Part shown: one piece after another, positions 48,897 to 58,789 of the stretch
How positions within the stretch are numbered: the stretch's first letter is position 1
How the letters are laid out: every line of letters starts with the position of its first letter
IMG/VR virus record: IMGVR_UViG_3300027233_000001
Coordinates: 1-64,000 of that record
Strand: one strand, 5' to 3'
Source of the DNA: a virus
Length of the DNA stretch: 64,000 nt
Program-made: the position numbers and the translations under genes
The notes under the pieces: generated by a model
Databases searched by the model: none
What the model saw: only the letters and a program-made list of their open reading frames with translations
Told to the model about the DNA's origin: nothing

Positions 48897-49082
48897 CTAC
48901 TTCTCTATCTTATCTAGTCTATCTGTAACTTGTAATAATAGACTTTTAATATCATCAATTTCTTTGCTTAGGTTATTTACTTTTCTATGCAATGCTCGTT
49001 CTTGCTTATATTTATTTAAAGCCGCGGCATCGGTATTTAAAATTGCTCGCGTTTTGTCCCTAATTAACCCCTGATTTATCAT
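48897..49082 (-). CDS. Small coiled-coil protein (61 aa)
   Basis: A 61-aa protein (start ATG 49082, stop TAG 48897-48899). It overlaps the stop of the 1,783-aa gene by an exact ATGA and ends two bases before the next start, so it is a genuine translated gene. Its second half (VNNLSKEIDDIKSLLLQVTDRLDKIEK) has a clear heptad pattern with Leu/Ile at a and d positions. Its role is unknown; a small trimerisation or fibre-adapter subunit would fit. Confidence 0.7.
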   Translation of the reverse strand: MINQGLIRDKTRAILNTDAAALNKYKQERALHRKVNNLSKEIDDIKSLLLQVTDRLDKIEK

Positions 49083-52000
49083 GTCAAAGCTAACGCTCTC
49101 ATATCCCTAAGAGTTGGTACTTTTGCAATATCTGGTGAAAGCATATCTATACGTATAGCAAACTTTCTATATCCTAAGAAAGTTCCACCTGTACTTGTAT
49201 ATTCTATAACTCCGCCATTTTGATTTGCAGCTTTAACTCTATATTTGATTTCTCTATAATCTTGTAAATTAAGATCTGAGCTAAATGAACTTCCACCTTC
49301 AAATGCTTCTAACTCCATCCAAGGTATACTTGCAAATGATGCTGAGTCATATACATTCTGCGGTTTAATATAAACTTTAATATCAGAACCAGATGGTTTA
49401 TACGCAGTTATAACAACTTCCATATCTTCAGCGTCTAAGTCTTCTGCCAATTCAATTGTTTTACTAATATATTTAGAAGTAGTATCAGCAGTATTTGTAA
49501 CTCTATATTGATATGCAAGTAAAGAAGATGTTTCTAAATCAATAACGGGCGAAGTAGTTTCAGAAGATCCGTTTGCCATATCTACCACAATTTCAAATGG
49601 TTTCGATAAAGCGATATCGTTTGATCTTGAAAATACTGTAACACCCTTCTTATTAAAAGTGTTCTTAGCACCAAATTGCATTGGCAACGCATAACTAGTT
49701 GAAGTATTAGCAGGGTCAGTTACAACACTGCGTAATCCTGTGCTAGTGGTAGAATCATTTGTTTTCATAATTAAAGGCTGCACATAACTTAGATTAATAT
49801 TATCTACTGAACCGATCGTTCCTTCTATCGTACTTCTTAAACCTGTAATAGTTTGACCAGCTAAGAACTTTTTAGAATTAGTAGCAGAACTTTTTACAAG
49901 ATGCATTATACTTCTTTCTAAAGGATTATAATGCGATATAGTACCAGCTATGATAGGTGTACCTACAGTACCAGCTCCAGCTTGATAAGATATTTTCTTA
50001 GTCGCAGTCATTTCTGTTGAACTATCAACACTTGCGATTTCAAATATTTCTTTATTTACTCCAGAAGTGATAAGAATTCTATCACCAGCTGCGTAAGTAT
50101 CTCCTAAAGCTGTACCACTTATAACATTAGTTCCTGAAATCATTGTTACAGATGCGCTTGTCGAACCTGAAAGAGCAAGAGCAGTATATACTTCTTCTCC
50201 ATCACTAAATCTTCCAGTCCAATCAGATAACGTAAAGAATTCATGATCGTCATTAGTCATAGTAACTGCACCGGTTGCAGAGTTAAATTTATGTCTATAA
50301 ATCGTGAACTTAAGATCTTCGTCTTGGTAAGATTTCCAAGCCATGTTATTTGTTGATGAGAATAGAACTCCATCACCCCAGTCTTGAACAACAGCTTGTC
50401 CTTGCGTTGCACCAGGCGTTAAGTCCGTACCACCAACTTTTGATGTAAATGTTAGATAGTTTGGATCGTTAGCATCTGGCATGATAACAATAGCGTATTC
50501 TTTTTCTATATCTAATCTTACAGGCGCATCGAAATCTATGGTTGTTACTGCGCTAGCATCATCTGAAACATTAACTGCACTTGCTTGTAAATGTATTTTA
50601 GAGAAAGGTAAGATTGCAGATGATGGATAACCGTTTACTACTTCTCTTAACATTACAGTAATGCCGTTAACTTCAGATTTACGCTTAAAGTATAAATCAA
50701 GCTTTGAAGCAAAGATTGAGTTTGCTCCTCTACCCATACCGCTTTTAACAAAGAACGTTTGAGCTAAAGGATCGATATTAAATGGTCGACCAGCAACGCT
50801 TCTCGTAGTTACAGTCGATGTAATATCGAATTCTGGTACTCTAGTAGAAGTTGTTAAACTGCTTTTTTCTATAGAGATATTATAAGCGTGATAATCCATA
50901 GATGCGCGAGAAGTAGATGCAGATTTAATATCACCGAATGTACTACTATCTGCAACAGTCAGTGTTCTTTCTCCTACGAAGAATGTATTGCCTGGTAATT
51001 CGAATACCGCTCTTAAGATACCATTTGAATCTGTACTAATTTCAGTACTGGACAAGGCACCGAACGGTTGAACATCACGTGCTGTTGTAGAGTCAGGATC
51101 GCCTGCTCTTACTTTATCAGTAACTGCAACACCGTCAAAATAGAAATAATGCGGTGTGTCTGGTCTTAAACCAGCAATAAATATTTTAATATCTCTTGCT
51201 CTCATGAATGGTGAGAATTGGAAATCTGATACAAAGTCACCTACTGTATTGTTAACTGGAACAGAATTAGGATCAATACCTAAAGTATTAGTTGTATCTG
51301 TAAAATCAGTTACTGTCTGCCAAGTACGACCTCCAAGATGGCTCGTAACTGAACCGGTATTTACGGCTGTAGTTTGAGTCAAAGGAATAAATGTTTGTAA
51401 ATTTTCTATAAAGTCTGTGAATGGTGTTACTAAATCTATATCAAGAGTAACTGGATTCGATGTAGTATCGTGTGCCATATCGTGGCTAGGTGATAATTGA
51501 CCAGTTCCGTTATAAGACCAATAGTTACTTACTAAGTTTCTAAAGTTGGTACCGTATGGTTGCCCAACGATTTTTGCATGATCATTTCTGCCTAATGTAG
51601 CTATCTCGGCATCAGAAGTTGATGGGAAGATACTAGATCCTGTTGCTGATTTATATTTTAAATCCAGAGGGAATGTAGTTAAACTTGGAGATAAAATGCT
51701 GTCATCTTTTTGAATAGCAGCAGAGAATGTTGCATCCTGCAAGTTAGAAATATTTGTATCATTAAAAGGATCTACTAAGAAACCGTTTTTAAATCTTGTT
51801 AAACCGTTTTCATCAGTCACAACCATATTTTGTGTACTTTGCTCTAATTGGTTTAAACTTACATAATATTCTAGATTTTTAATACGCTTATCAAAGCCAG
51901 AAATATCTTTCATAGTATAATTTCTGACACCAGAAGCTTTAGTCTTTACTGCGTAATAATCTTTATTTTGATCTATCGCCTCTTTGGGTGAAAGCGCAGG

Positions 52001-54430
52001 AAAACCAGGTACTGTTACTTGTGTTATAACTAATTGATCAGCACCGACTTTTGGCGGAACGGGAGATGCTGTTTCCGTACCTTTAATCGTAGCTACTTTA
52101 CCAAACGAATCGATTGTAACCATGTCAATTCTTGATAGATAATGCTCTATATCAGAAGTTAAACTTCCGTTTATTGCTGGAATTTGAAAAGTATAATCTG
52201 AGAACGTAGGTTGTTGATCTCCTACGCCGTTTGTAACTACTCCAGCCGAAGCTTCAACTGAAGCTGTATAACTTGCTCCACCATCTTTATCTCTATAAGG
52301 TCTAAAATCAACGCATTCCCTTAATCTATAAACTCTTCCGGTATCTGATGTATAAACAGGTATTTGTGTTGAACGAACATAGCCAGAAGGAAGATTAACT
52401 GATACATCATCTACTGGATAAGAGTTAATTGCGAAGAAATATTTTCCAGTCGCATTACTTGGTTTAAATACTTTTAAATTAACAGATATCGTACCAGCTG
52501 TAGGCAAAGGTCTGCCAGGAATAACTTCTAAATATGAATGATCATAAAAGTTATCTTTTTGGTTTGTAACCAATCTGAAGCTATCTTTGTAGTCAACGTT
52601 TGAACTATCTTCAATAGTTAAGATTTCATATACGTCTGGCAACCCAAGATTATACTGAGTTGTGCCGTTATTCCAAATAAATTTAGTCCATGTATCGACG
52701 GATTGTTTGTTATAAGGCGTTACATTTAATTCTCTTTTATTAAAATAAAGAGTTCCAGCAGGATCTGAGTTAGCTGCGGGATCTAAATTAACCGTTAAAA
52801 TCGAGTTGTTAACAGACATTGTATAACTTAAAATAGGAATAACTGTATTAGAAGCATCTACAAATACCATATCTGAGTTGTCGACACCGAAGTCTGCTCC
52901 AACGATAGGTCCTATTGTAATCACATCATTCGTTACACTTACTGAACTATCTTGTGCTCTTACAGGTAAAGAAATATCAGTTAACTCTTTTAAGCTTTTT
53001 GTTCCAGTATTAAATACTAGAGGAGATTTGTTTGTCTGTTTAAGTTTTGATCCAGCTGCAATCGTAATAACACCAGAAGTACCTACAATACGTGTGACGT
53101 CTGCAAATGTATAACTTGATACAGAGATCGAAACACCAAATAAGTATAATCTAGTAGGAGTAATGTTAGCAACAAAGGCTTGACCAATTGTTTGACCAGT
53201 AGATCTTTGTAAAGTTACAGACGAGTAGTCAACGTCTACTGTACCCTGAATTGCAGTAATGTTAACATAAGAACCGTATTCTAACGAAGTAGATTGATTT
53301 TCTTGAATTTCTGTAGTAGTAATTGGATCAATAGTAACGTCCTGGTTACCTCTGTTTTCTACTCTATATCCTTTAACGTATGCAGTACCTTTACCTACTA
53401 AAACTTTTAGATCTGTGCCTCGTCTTTCTGTAGTAGATTTAAAATCACTGACAACATAATCACCAGATTCTTCATATGTTCTCTTAGCCATTTCTTCGCT
53501 AATAGAGTTAAACTGAGTAACATCGCGAATTGTAACCGGAAATCCGTTTTGATAACGAATTAATGTAAAGAAGCCTGAGTCGACGTCTGCAACTGAAGTA
53601 GTTTTAACAGTAAGAGTCGGAACCATTTTAAGTCTGTCTGCACCTGGCGCGTTTTCATTGTTAGATCCGTTTGCGTTATCGAACAATGATGGATCTTGCA
53701 ACGATGAAACTAAACTTTCAACGACTTCGTAACCAGCAGAAAGATCATTAGGCTGATTTGTATACTTAGAAACAATTAAAGTTTGAGCATTAGCAAATAA
53801 GAAATGACCCTTTTGAAATACAACACCATCAGCAGCTTGTATACCGTAAGAACTCCCTGTAGCAGGTGTCAAGTTAGTAACGTTAATAGATGCTACATTA
53901 AGCGATGTTTCGATTAATAATGAACCGTTATAACGATATTTGTTAATTGTTAGATTTTCACCGTCAATAAACTGTGAGTTTCCAGCAGTTGTATTAAGAT
54001 AGTTAATATAGAATGTATTAAGATCTGGAGGACGTGTTTCAAAACCGCGGGATGCCGTAATGATCGATGCCTTTAGACCAGAATTTTCACCAACGATTTC
54101 GTATTTTGTATCAACAGAAACAGTTACACCACTAACCAACTCATCTGCTATTCCTCCGATATAACTTTCAGGATCAAACCCAGTTTTATCAGTTAACTTT
54201 ACGAATTCTAAATCATCAAGAGTAGTAAAGTTACAACCTTTAACAATACTACCTTCTTTATAGATGTTATCTCCAAATTGTTCAACTTGATTTTGAAGTA
54301 TCGTCTGAAGTTGGGTAAGCTCTCTAGCTTGAACCGCGTACGCAGGCTTAAACAAGATTTTATAAAATTGCTTTTCAAGATTAAAATCATCGAAGTAGGG
54401 AGCAATATTTAGATTGGTGTTAATAGGCAT
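49079..54430 (-). CDS. Large virion structural protein, DUF4815-like (1,783 aa)
   Basis: The N-terminus reads INTNLNIAPYFDDFNLEKQFYKILFKPAYAVQARELTQLQTILQNQVEQFG, which I recognise as the conserved start of the DUF4815-type structural proteins of T4-like marine phages. The rest is long and beta-rich with many short segments, including 'KSPLVFNTGTKSLKEL' and 'VPGFPALSPKEAI'. It carries a region around residue 1270 that resembles the PDANDPNYLTF strands of fibre proteins, and it ends in ISTEPDIAKVP-type loops. It is expected to be a large baseplate or tail structural protein. It lies directly after gp8 and is coupled to the coiled-coil gene. Confidence 0.8.
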   Translation of the reverse strand: MPINTNLNIAPYFDDFNLEKQFYKILFKPAYAVQARELTQLQTILQNQVEQFGDNIYKEGSIVKGCNFTTLDDLEFVKLTDKTGFDPESYIGGIADELVSGVTVSVDTKYEIVGENSGLKASIITASRGFETRPPDLNTFYINYLNTTAGNSQFIDGENLTINKYRYNGSLLIETSLNVASINVTNLTPATGSSYGIQAADGVVFQKGHFLFANAQTLIVSKYTNQPNDLSAGYEVVESLVSSLQDPSLFDNANGSNNENAPGADRLKMVPTLTVKTTSVADVDSGFFTLIRYQNGFPVTIRDVTQFNSISEEMAKRTYEESGDYVVSDFKSTTERRGTDLKVLVGKGTAYVKGYRVENRGNQDVTIDPITTTEIQENQSTSLEYGSYVNITAIQGTVDVDYSSVTLQRSTGQTIGQAFVANITPTRLYLFGVSISVSSYTFADVTRIVGTSGVITIAAGSKLKQTNKSPLVFNTGTKSLKELTDISLPVRAQDSSVSVTNDVITIGPIVGADFGVDNSDMVFVDASNTVIPILSYTMSVNNSILTVNLDPAANSDPAGTLYFNKRELNVTPYNKQSVDTWTKFIWNNGTTQYNLGLPDVYEILTIEDSSNVDYKDSFRLVTNQKDNFYDHSYLEVIPGRPLPTAGTISVNLKVFKPSNATGKYFFAINSYPVDDVSVNLPSGYVRSTQIPVYTSDTGRVYRLRECVDFRPYRDKDGGASYTASVEASAGVVTNGVGDQQPTFSDYTFQIPAINGSLTSDIEHYLSRIDMVTIDSFGKVATIKGTETASPVPPKVGADQLVITQVTVPGFPALSPKEAIDQNKDYYAVKTKASGVRNYTMKDISGFDKRIKNLEYYVSLNQLEQSTQNMVVTDENGLTRFKNGFLVDPFNDTNISNLQDATFSAAIQKDDSILSPSLTTFPLDLKYKSATGSSIFPSTSDAEIATLGRNDHAKIVGQPYGTNFRNLVSNYWSYNGTGQLSPSHDMAHDTTSNPVTLDIDLVTPFTDFIENLQTFIPLTQTTAVNTGSVTSHLGGRTWQTVTDFTDTTNTLGIDPNSVPVNNTVGDFVSDFQFSPFMRARDIKIFIAGLRPDTPHYFYFDGVAVTDKVRAGDPDSTTARDVQPFGALSSTEISTDSNGILRAVFELPGNTFFVGERTLTVADSSTFGDIKSASTSRASMDYHAYNISIEKSSLTTSTRVPEFDITSTVTTRSVAGRPFNIDPLAQTFFVKSGMGRGANSIFASKLDLYFKRKSEVNGITVMLREVVNGYPSSAILPFSKIHLQASAVNVSDDASAVTTIDFDAPVRLDIEKEYAIVIMPDANDPNYLTFTSKVGGTDLTPGATQGQAVVQDWGDGVLFSSTNNMAWKSYQDEDLKFTIYRHKFNSATGAVTMTNDDHEFFTLSDWTGRFSDGEEVYTALALSGSTSASVTMISGTNVISGTALGDTYAAGDRILITSGVNKEIFEIASVDSSTEMTATKKISYQAGAGTVGTPIIAGTISHYNPLERSIMHLVKSSATNSKKFLAGQTITGLRSTIEGTIGSVDNINLSYVQPLIMKTNDSTTSTGLRSVVTDPANTSTSYALPMQFGAKNTFNKKGVTVFSRSNDIALSKPFEIVVDMANGSSETTSPVIDLETSSLLAYQYRVTNTADTTSKYISKTIELAEDLDAEDMEVVITAYKPSGSDIKVYIKPQNVYDSASFASIPWMELEAFEGGSSFSSDLNLQDYREIKYRVKAANQNGGVIEYTSTGGTFLGYRKFAIRIDMLSPDIAKVPTLRDMRALALT

Positions 54431-54442
54431 CTATTGTTTTCC

Positions 54443-56071
54443 TTAAAATTCTAATACTAACTTGTATTCTTCTCTAGACATAAACGTTCTAGCAAGAGGA
54501 ACAAAGTCTTCCATGAAGTATACTTGCCCTGTGCGCTGAATGTAGTCAGACTCTATAATATTATTTGCTGTAGGTGTATTTATGAACATTCTCTGCCCTG
54601 TAGAATTCACCAATGCTTTAGTTTGATCTATCGAAACGTCGTTATTAGCAGCATTTTGATAAGGTCCCATATAATTAGATAAGAAAACTGTATTTGAGTT
54701 GGCATCGACTTCTTGAATTTTAGCTTTAAAAATAACTTCGTTATCTTCGTTAAATTGTTGAAGTGTATCGCCTGTAGCAGCATATGCTATATCATCAGTT
54801 TCTATCTCAATTCTATTATCAAATACATCTGGATATGTTCCGCTTGCAAATGATGGGTTTTTTACGACTGCAATATGAGAATATGTACCAGTTTTTCCGA
54901 TTTGATTGTTATCTGTTTCTGTAATATAACCATAGAATAATATATGTTTACAATGTAATTCATCTATAAGATTATAACCGTGTCCACCGACAGGAGATAA
55001 GACTGGTCTTAAACTTGCTCTAATATCAATAGAGTTAGGATCTTCTGGATCAAAATCAAATATCGGATCTATAATTTTAGCAGTGACGTTTGTATAACCA
55101 GTGCCAGCATTCAAAATAAGTAGCGTAGATATATTTCCTTCTATAACATTAGCTACAGCAACAGCACCAGTTCCATCGCCTTCAATAAGGCATGTTGGTG
55201 AAATGGTGAAAGTCGCGATATTTGATACTTCGTCACCTAACGGATTGCCTTGTACTTTTGCTTTACCATATCCTGTTCCAGCTTCGAATACATAAGAATT
55301 AATCTTGTATAAGAATGATCTACCGTCAGAGTTGGTCAAGTATATAGACATACCATTGTAATAATTTGTTATTTGATTAATACCGTCTGATCTTAAAGTA
55401 AGAGTTCCGTCATTACCTGGTGCAGCTGTCAATGTGCCTGATTGAGTTTTATAACCGTTATTATCAATAGGGTTCGATACGAAAATATCAGAAATCTCAG
55501 AACCGTAAACTATATTGTTAGCATCAGCATTAGGATCTGGGTTTTGTACAAAATAAGAACCAATTAATGGAACATAACCTATTGCGTTGTACGCTTCGAA
55601 CTCTGCAGAACTTATAACATATAAGAACTTCCAAACATAACCGTCAGCAGTTCTATAAACTTGGCTAATGTTTTCTGGGTTCCAGTTCGGAGGAGCTGTA
55701 GATGCAGAACCGTTATTATTTGATAAGCATTTGAATACTCTATAATCGCCGGTATCATTGTTATTTGGACTTACTATGGCATAAAATCTTTTACCATCCA
55801 TATCTTCCTGATCATCGTATTGAACATAAACAGCATCTTTTTGCCAATCATAAAACTTAATCATAAATTTTGTATCTGAGCCTAAGACTTTTTTACCAAA
55901 CAAAGTATTTTCTAATAATTCGTTTGTATAATACTGAGCGTTCACTGCACTTTGCCGTGTTGTTCCACTAGTAATTGAAGATACGAGTACATAATAGTTA
56001 TTAAGTTGAACGTCATCAAAAAACATTCTAGTTGTATCGTTCTTCATTTTTGAAGTTAATATCTCAGTCAT
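54443..56071 (-). CDS. Baseplate wedge protein gp8-like (542 aa)
   Basis: Homologous to T4 gp8 by several segments. DYRVFKCLS...ADGYVWKFLYVI corresponds to gp8's 'YRCLDV...GDGYVWEYLFEI'. The C-terminus QRTGQVYFMEDFVPLARTF...LVLEF corresponds to gp8's 'HSGEMIYMENRPPI...ILFTF'. T4 gp8 is 334 aa, so this version is longer by a large central insertion (about residues 180-400) with beta-rich repeats. gp8 is part of the T4 wedge with gp6, gp7, gp10, gp25 and gp53. Here it follows gp25-gp6-gp7 in T4 order but with two unrelated genes inserted. A late promoter lies 25 bases before its ATG. Confidence 0.85.
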   Translation of the reverse strand: MTEILTSKMKNDTTRMFFDDVQLNNYYVLVSSITSGTTRQSAVNAQYYTNELLENTLFGKKVLGSDTKFMIKFYDWQKDAVYVQYDDQEDMDGKRFYAIVSPNNNDTGDYRVFKCLSNNNGSASTAPPNWNPENISQVYRTADGYVWKFLYVISSAEFEAYNAIGYVPLIGSYFVQNPDPNADANNIVYGSEISDIFVSNPIDNNGYKTQSGTLTAAPGNDGTLTLRSDGINQITNYYNGMSIYLTNSDGRSFLYKINSYVFEAGTGYGKAKVQGNPLGDEVSNIATFTISPTCLIEGDGTGAVAVANVIEGNISTLLILNAGTGYTNVTAKIIDPIFDFDPEDPNSIDIRASLRPVLSPVGGHGYNLIDELHCKHILFYGYITETDNNQIGKTGTYSHIAVVKNPSFASGTYPDVFDNRIEIETDDIAYAATGDTLQQFNEDNEVIFKAKIQEVDANSNTVFLSNYMGPYQNAANNDVSIDQTKALVNSTGQRMFINTPTANNIIESDYIQRTGQVYFMEDFVPLARTFMSREEYKLVLEF

Positions 56072-56095
56072 TTCACCTAACCTGCTCTTTTGTAA

Positions 56096-56103
56096 TATTT
56101 ATA
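56096..56103 (-). promoter_or_regulatory. T4-type late promoter core TATAAATA
   Basis: Exact minus-strand TATAAATA, 25 bases upstream of the gp8-like ATG, in the 42-base gap after the S8 protease gene. It would start a late transcript covering gp8, the 1,783-aa protein and the tail genes beyond. Confidence 0.75.
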
Positions 56104-56113
56104 AACATTTCTA

Positions 56114-57772
56114 TTATCCTCTTGCTCTTACACGAGTTCTAGGATAAGTTTTACCTGACGTAGGTCTATTTGCGAAATTTTTCTTAGGAAGCGTTGCTCC
56201 TGATAGTGGTCTTTGGTTTATCCATCTTAACATTCTATTTGGAGCACCTTGCAAACTATTTCTATCAGTTGCATCGTCTGTTCCTGTGTCCGCCATTTCA
56301 CCTGTATTAGCGTTATCAACTATCCAAGCATGAGCTTGAGCTTGAGTTATATTGGGCCAAGCTTCTGCTAGTAATGCAACAACTCCTGTCACTTGTGGAC
56401 CTGACATACTTGTTCCTTGATACTTGGTTAAATCATACGAACCATTCCTAGTGTCAGCAATACCGCCTGTATGTACGCTACTTTGAATACCTTCTCCACC
56501 AGCAAATATATCTACTTGATTACCGCAATTACTAAAGTTAGCTTTATCTTCGTTGACATCGTTTGATTGTGCACCTACATTGATAAGAGCAGCATATCCT
56601 GCAGCTGCACCAGTACCTCTATGTAAGTAACTTGTTTGTGTAAAACCATAATATGTGCATTTATATGTATTATTAAAATCTTGATCAGTAGAGTTTACAG
56701 TTTTCCAACTATCATTACCTGCTGAGCATACAACAATAATACCATCATCAATGGCATCTTGTATATCCGCTTCACGCGAATTAAAATAATTTGGGATTGA
56801 TATATCAACAATTGAATCACCAGCCCAAAAACCTCGTGCATTTAACTCTGCTGAAGTTAAGTCTCTACCAGGTGCAAACGTAACACCTCTATAATTTACT
56901 TCTGTCACTGGTCCGTAATTTCCGTAGTTTACTCTTTTAGAACTTCCATAACTATTATTAGTTATAGTAGGATTACGTCTACCTGTCTCGGGATTAATTG
57001 GCTTTGAATTGTGCCATGCTCTAATATAATCCCAAAATGTACTACTACTAAGTCCCAAATTACCCCAATTTGGATTAGAACCGTAAGGACTAATGTTATA
57101 TATATTTGCTTGGCGTGCCCAACCTTGAGTATTACCTGCTACTGTTCCTGCGCAATGGCAACCATGGTTTTGGTCAAGATTATAATTTGCATCAGATACA
57201 TCTACGTAAGGTGTATAAACGTAAGTTCCAGTTCCGAGTCCTATATTATTTTGAAACCAATTATATTGAACAACTCTGCTTCCACCTGTGCCATTTGAAT
57301 TAACAGCAAACTCTGGATGTGCAGGGTCAATGTGGCCATCAATAATAACAACATCAACATTTTTACCTGCCGCAGTCACGGTAACTGTATCTGTTACGTT
57401 GCTACTACCGTTTGCACCCCAATTACTTCTGTTTGTTACTTCGGTATGTCTTAATAATCCCCAGTTTTTATCTGATTCGTCTGTAAACCAATCTTTTGAA
57501 AAAGTTCCAGTAGTAGTCCAACCCATTGGCCTTGTTGTTTCTTCTAATTCTATCGCAAGATCAACGCCAACAACTCTTTTGTCTGCTCTTACTTCTTCAG
57601 CTTCTTCCCACGTCAGCATATAATGTGTATTACGACTAATCATTCTTCGGTTTACTAGTTCTACTTTACGATCAGGTATAGTTATAGAACCACCTGGTGT
57701 TTCCATATCATCGTAAAAATCATTTAGATCTTCTTTACTGCGTAGAGTAACAATCCATTCGAACTTTTGCAT
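56114..57772 (-). CDS. Subtilisin-like serine protease in the baseplate module (552 aa)
   Basis: All four S8 (subtilase) motifs are present: Asp145 in VVIIDGHIDP, His203 in HGCHCAGT, Asn353 in AGND, and Ser455 in GTSMSGPQVTG. It therefore looks like an active protease, not a remnant. The N-terminal 90 residues (FEWIVTLRSKEDLNDF...) may act as a propeptide-like region. There is no signal peptide, so it is not a host-secreted enzyme. Its place between a virion protein and gp8 suggests it is carried in the particle or cuts a tail protein during assembly; this is an inference. The gene ends with a basic tail, KTYPRTRVRARG. Confidence 0.87.
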   Translation of the reverse strand: MQKFEWIVTLRSKEDLNDFYDDMETPGGSITIPDRKVELVNRRMISRNTHYMLTWEEAEEVRADKRVVGVDLAIELEETTRPMGWTTTGTFSKDWFTDESDKNWGLLRHTEVTNRSNWGANGSSNVTDTVTVTAAGKNVDVVIIDGHIDPAHPEFAVNSNGTGGSRVVQYNWFQNNIGLGTGTYVYTPYVDVSDANYNLDQNHGCHCAGTVAGNTQGWARQANIYNISPYGSNPNWGNLGLSSSTFWDYIRAWHNSKPINPETGRRNPTITNNSYGSSKRVNYGNYGPVTEVNYRGVTFAPGRDLTSAELNARGFWAGDSIVDISIPNYFNSREADIQDAIDDGIIVVCSAGNDSWKTVNSTDQDFNNTYKCTYYGFTQTSYLHRGTGAAAGYAALINVGAQSNDVNEDKANFSNCGNQVDIFAGGEGIQSSVHTGGIADTRNGSYDLTKYQGTSMSGPQVTGVVALLAEAWPNITQAQAHAWIVDNANTGEMADTGTDDATDRNSLQGAPNRMLRWINQRPLSGATLPKKNFANRPTSGKTYPRTRVRARG

Positions 57773-57773
57773 G

Positions 57774-58757
57774 TTATGCCTCTAGTTTTAAAACATTAAG
57801 GGTTATTGTATGCACGGCTGACGAACCGTGTTTACTTCTTACCTTAACTGGTATGTTTGTTGTCGGTGTTGTTTCTAAATTATAACCTATAGTAGCAGGA
57901 CCAATAACAACAGTTTCAGCGCCTGCAGTAATTACCTCGGCAATGATGCCGGCATCTGGTGCAGGATCTTCAGTCTCAAGTCTGGAATTATCTGCTGTTC
58001 GAGCTGAGTTACTTGTATAAAGAGTTACCCATGCTGCATGGCTTGTTTCAATAGTCATTAATGCGTATGCTTTATGTCCAACAATATCAATGTCAGTTGA
58101 AACTCCGTTTGCAATGGATGCTGTGTTCGCAGAAACTTCGGCTCGCGTTTCTAAAGTACCACCTCCGCCACCGCCACCGATTTCGGAATAATCTGCTAAT
58201 CTAACCCAAGAACCTGCGTGTGCGTAATATGCTTTACCAGTTCCATGTACGTGAGCAAACATACCATGATAACTGCTAGCCGAAGGTAAATCGCCTTCTG
58301 CGGAATATACATTACTAAATAGTATTTTGTTGCTACCCATATCTAAGTCTGAACTAGTTACAACATTTATAACTTCTGTGTTAGATAAACCACCACCACC
58401 GCCACCTGATGCAGCGTCAATCCAATCATAGTCTGAGCCATCCCAAGATAATATTTGGTTTGTATTAGCTGTACTTGTATTTAAATGAGTATCAACATCA
58501 GAGTTAGCATAACCTGCTGCTTGATCCTGGAATGTGATAACTCCAGCACCGTTTGTTGTAAGCACTTGCCCGTTAGTACCGTCATTAACCCAATATAATA
58601 AACTCGTAGGTCCGCCAGTTAACGAAGCATATGCTCCATCGAATGATGCGTCGTATAACTCGGTAAAGTTAGCATTGACTTTAACCATAGCATTACGTAA
58701 CGGATCTCCTGTTCCGTCATTGGCGCTTGCGCCTACTCCGATAATTTGTTTTGCCAT
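57774..58757 (-). CDS. Virion structural protein (327 aa)
   Basis: Starts MAKQIIGVGASANDGTGDPLRNAMVKVNANFTELYDAS, a segment conserved at the start of T4-like marine phage structural proteins, where 'NDGTGDPLR...KVNxNFxELY' is a typical pattern. It then has a fibre-like beta body, two Gly runs (GGGGG near 118 and 193) and a C-terminal small beta domain (VIGPATIGYNLETTP). Likely a baseplate or tail-fibre adaptor. AGGAG lies nine bases before the ATG. The gene sits between gp7 and the S8 protease. Confidence 0.75.
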   Translation of the reverse strand: MAKQIIGVGASANDGTGDPLRNAMVKVNANFTELYDASFDGAYASLTGGPTSLLYWVNDGTNGQVLTTNGAGVITFQDQAAGYANSDVDTHLNTSTANTNQILSWDGSDYDWIDAASGGGGGGLSNTEVINVVTSSDLDMGSNKILFSNVYSAEGDLPSASSYHGMFAHVHGTGKAYYAHAGSWVRLADYSEIGGGGGGGTLETRAEVSANTASIANGVSTDIDIVGHKAYALMTIETSHAAWVTLYTSNSARTADNSRLETEDPAPDAGIIAEVITAGAETVVIGPATIGYNLETTPTTNIPVKVRSKHGSSAVHTITLNVLKLEA

Positions 58758-58781
58758 TTTCTGCTCCTAAGGTATTTTACC

Positions 58782-58789
58782 TATTTATC
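58782..58789 (-). promoter_or_regulatory. Possible weak late promoter GATAAATA
   Basis: One mismatch to the TATAAATA core, overlapping the stop codon of the gp7-like gene and 25 bases from the next ATG. The spacing matches the exact promoters in this window, but the overlap with a stop codon means chance is not excluded. Confidence 0.35.
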
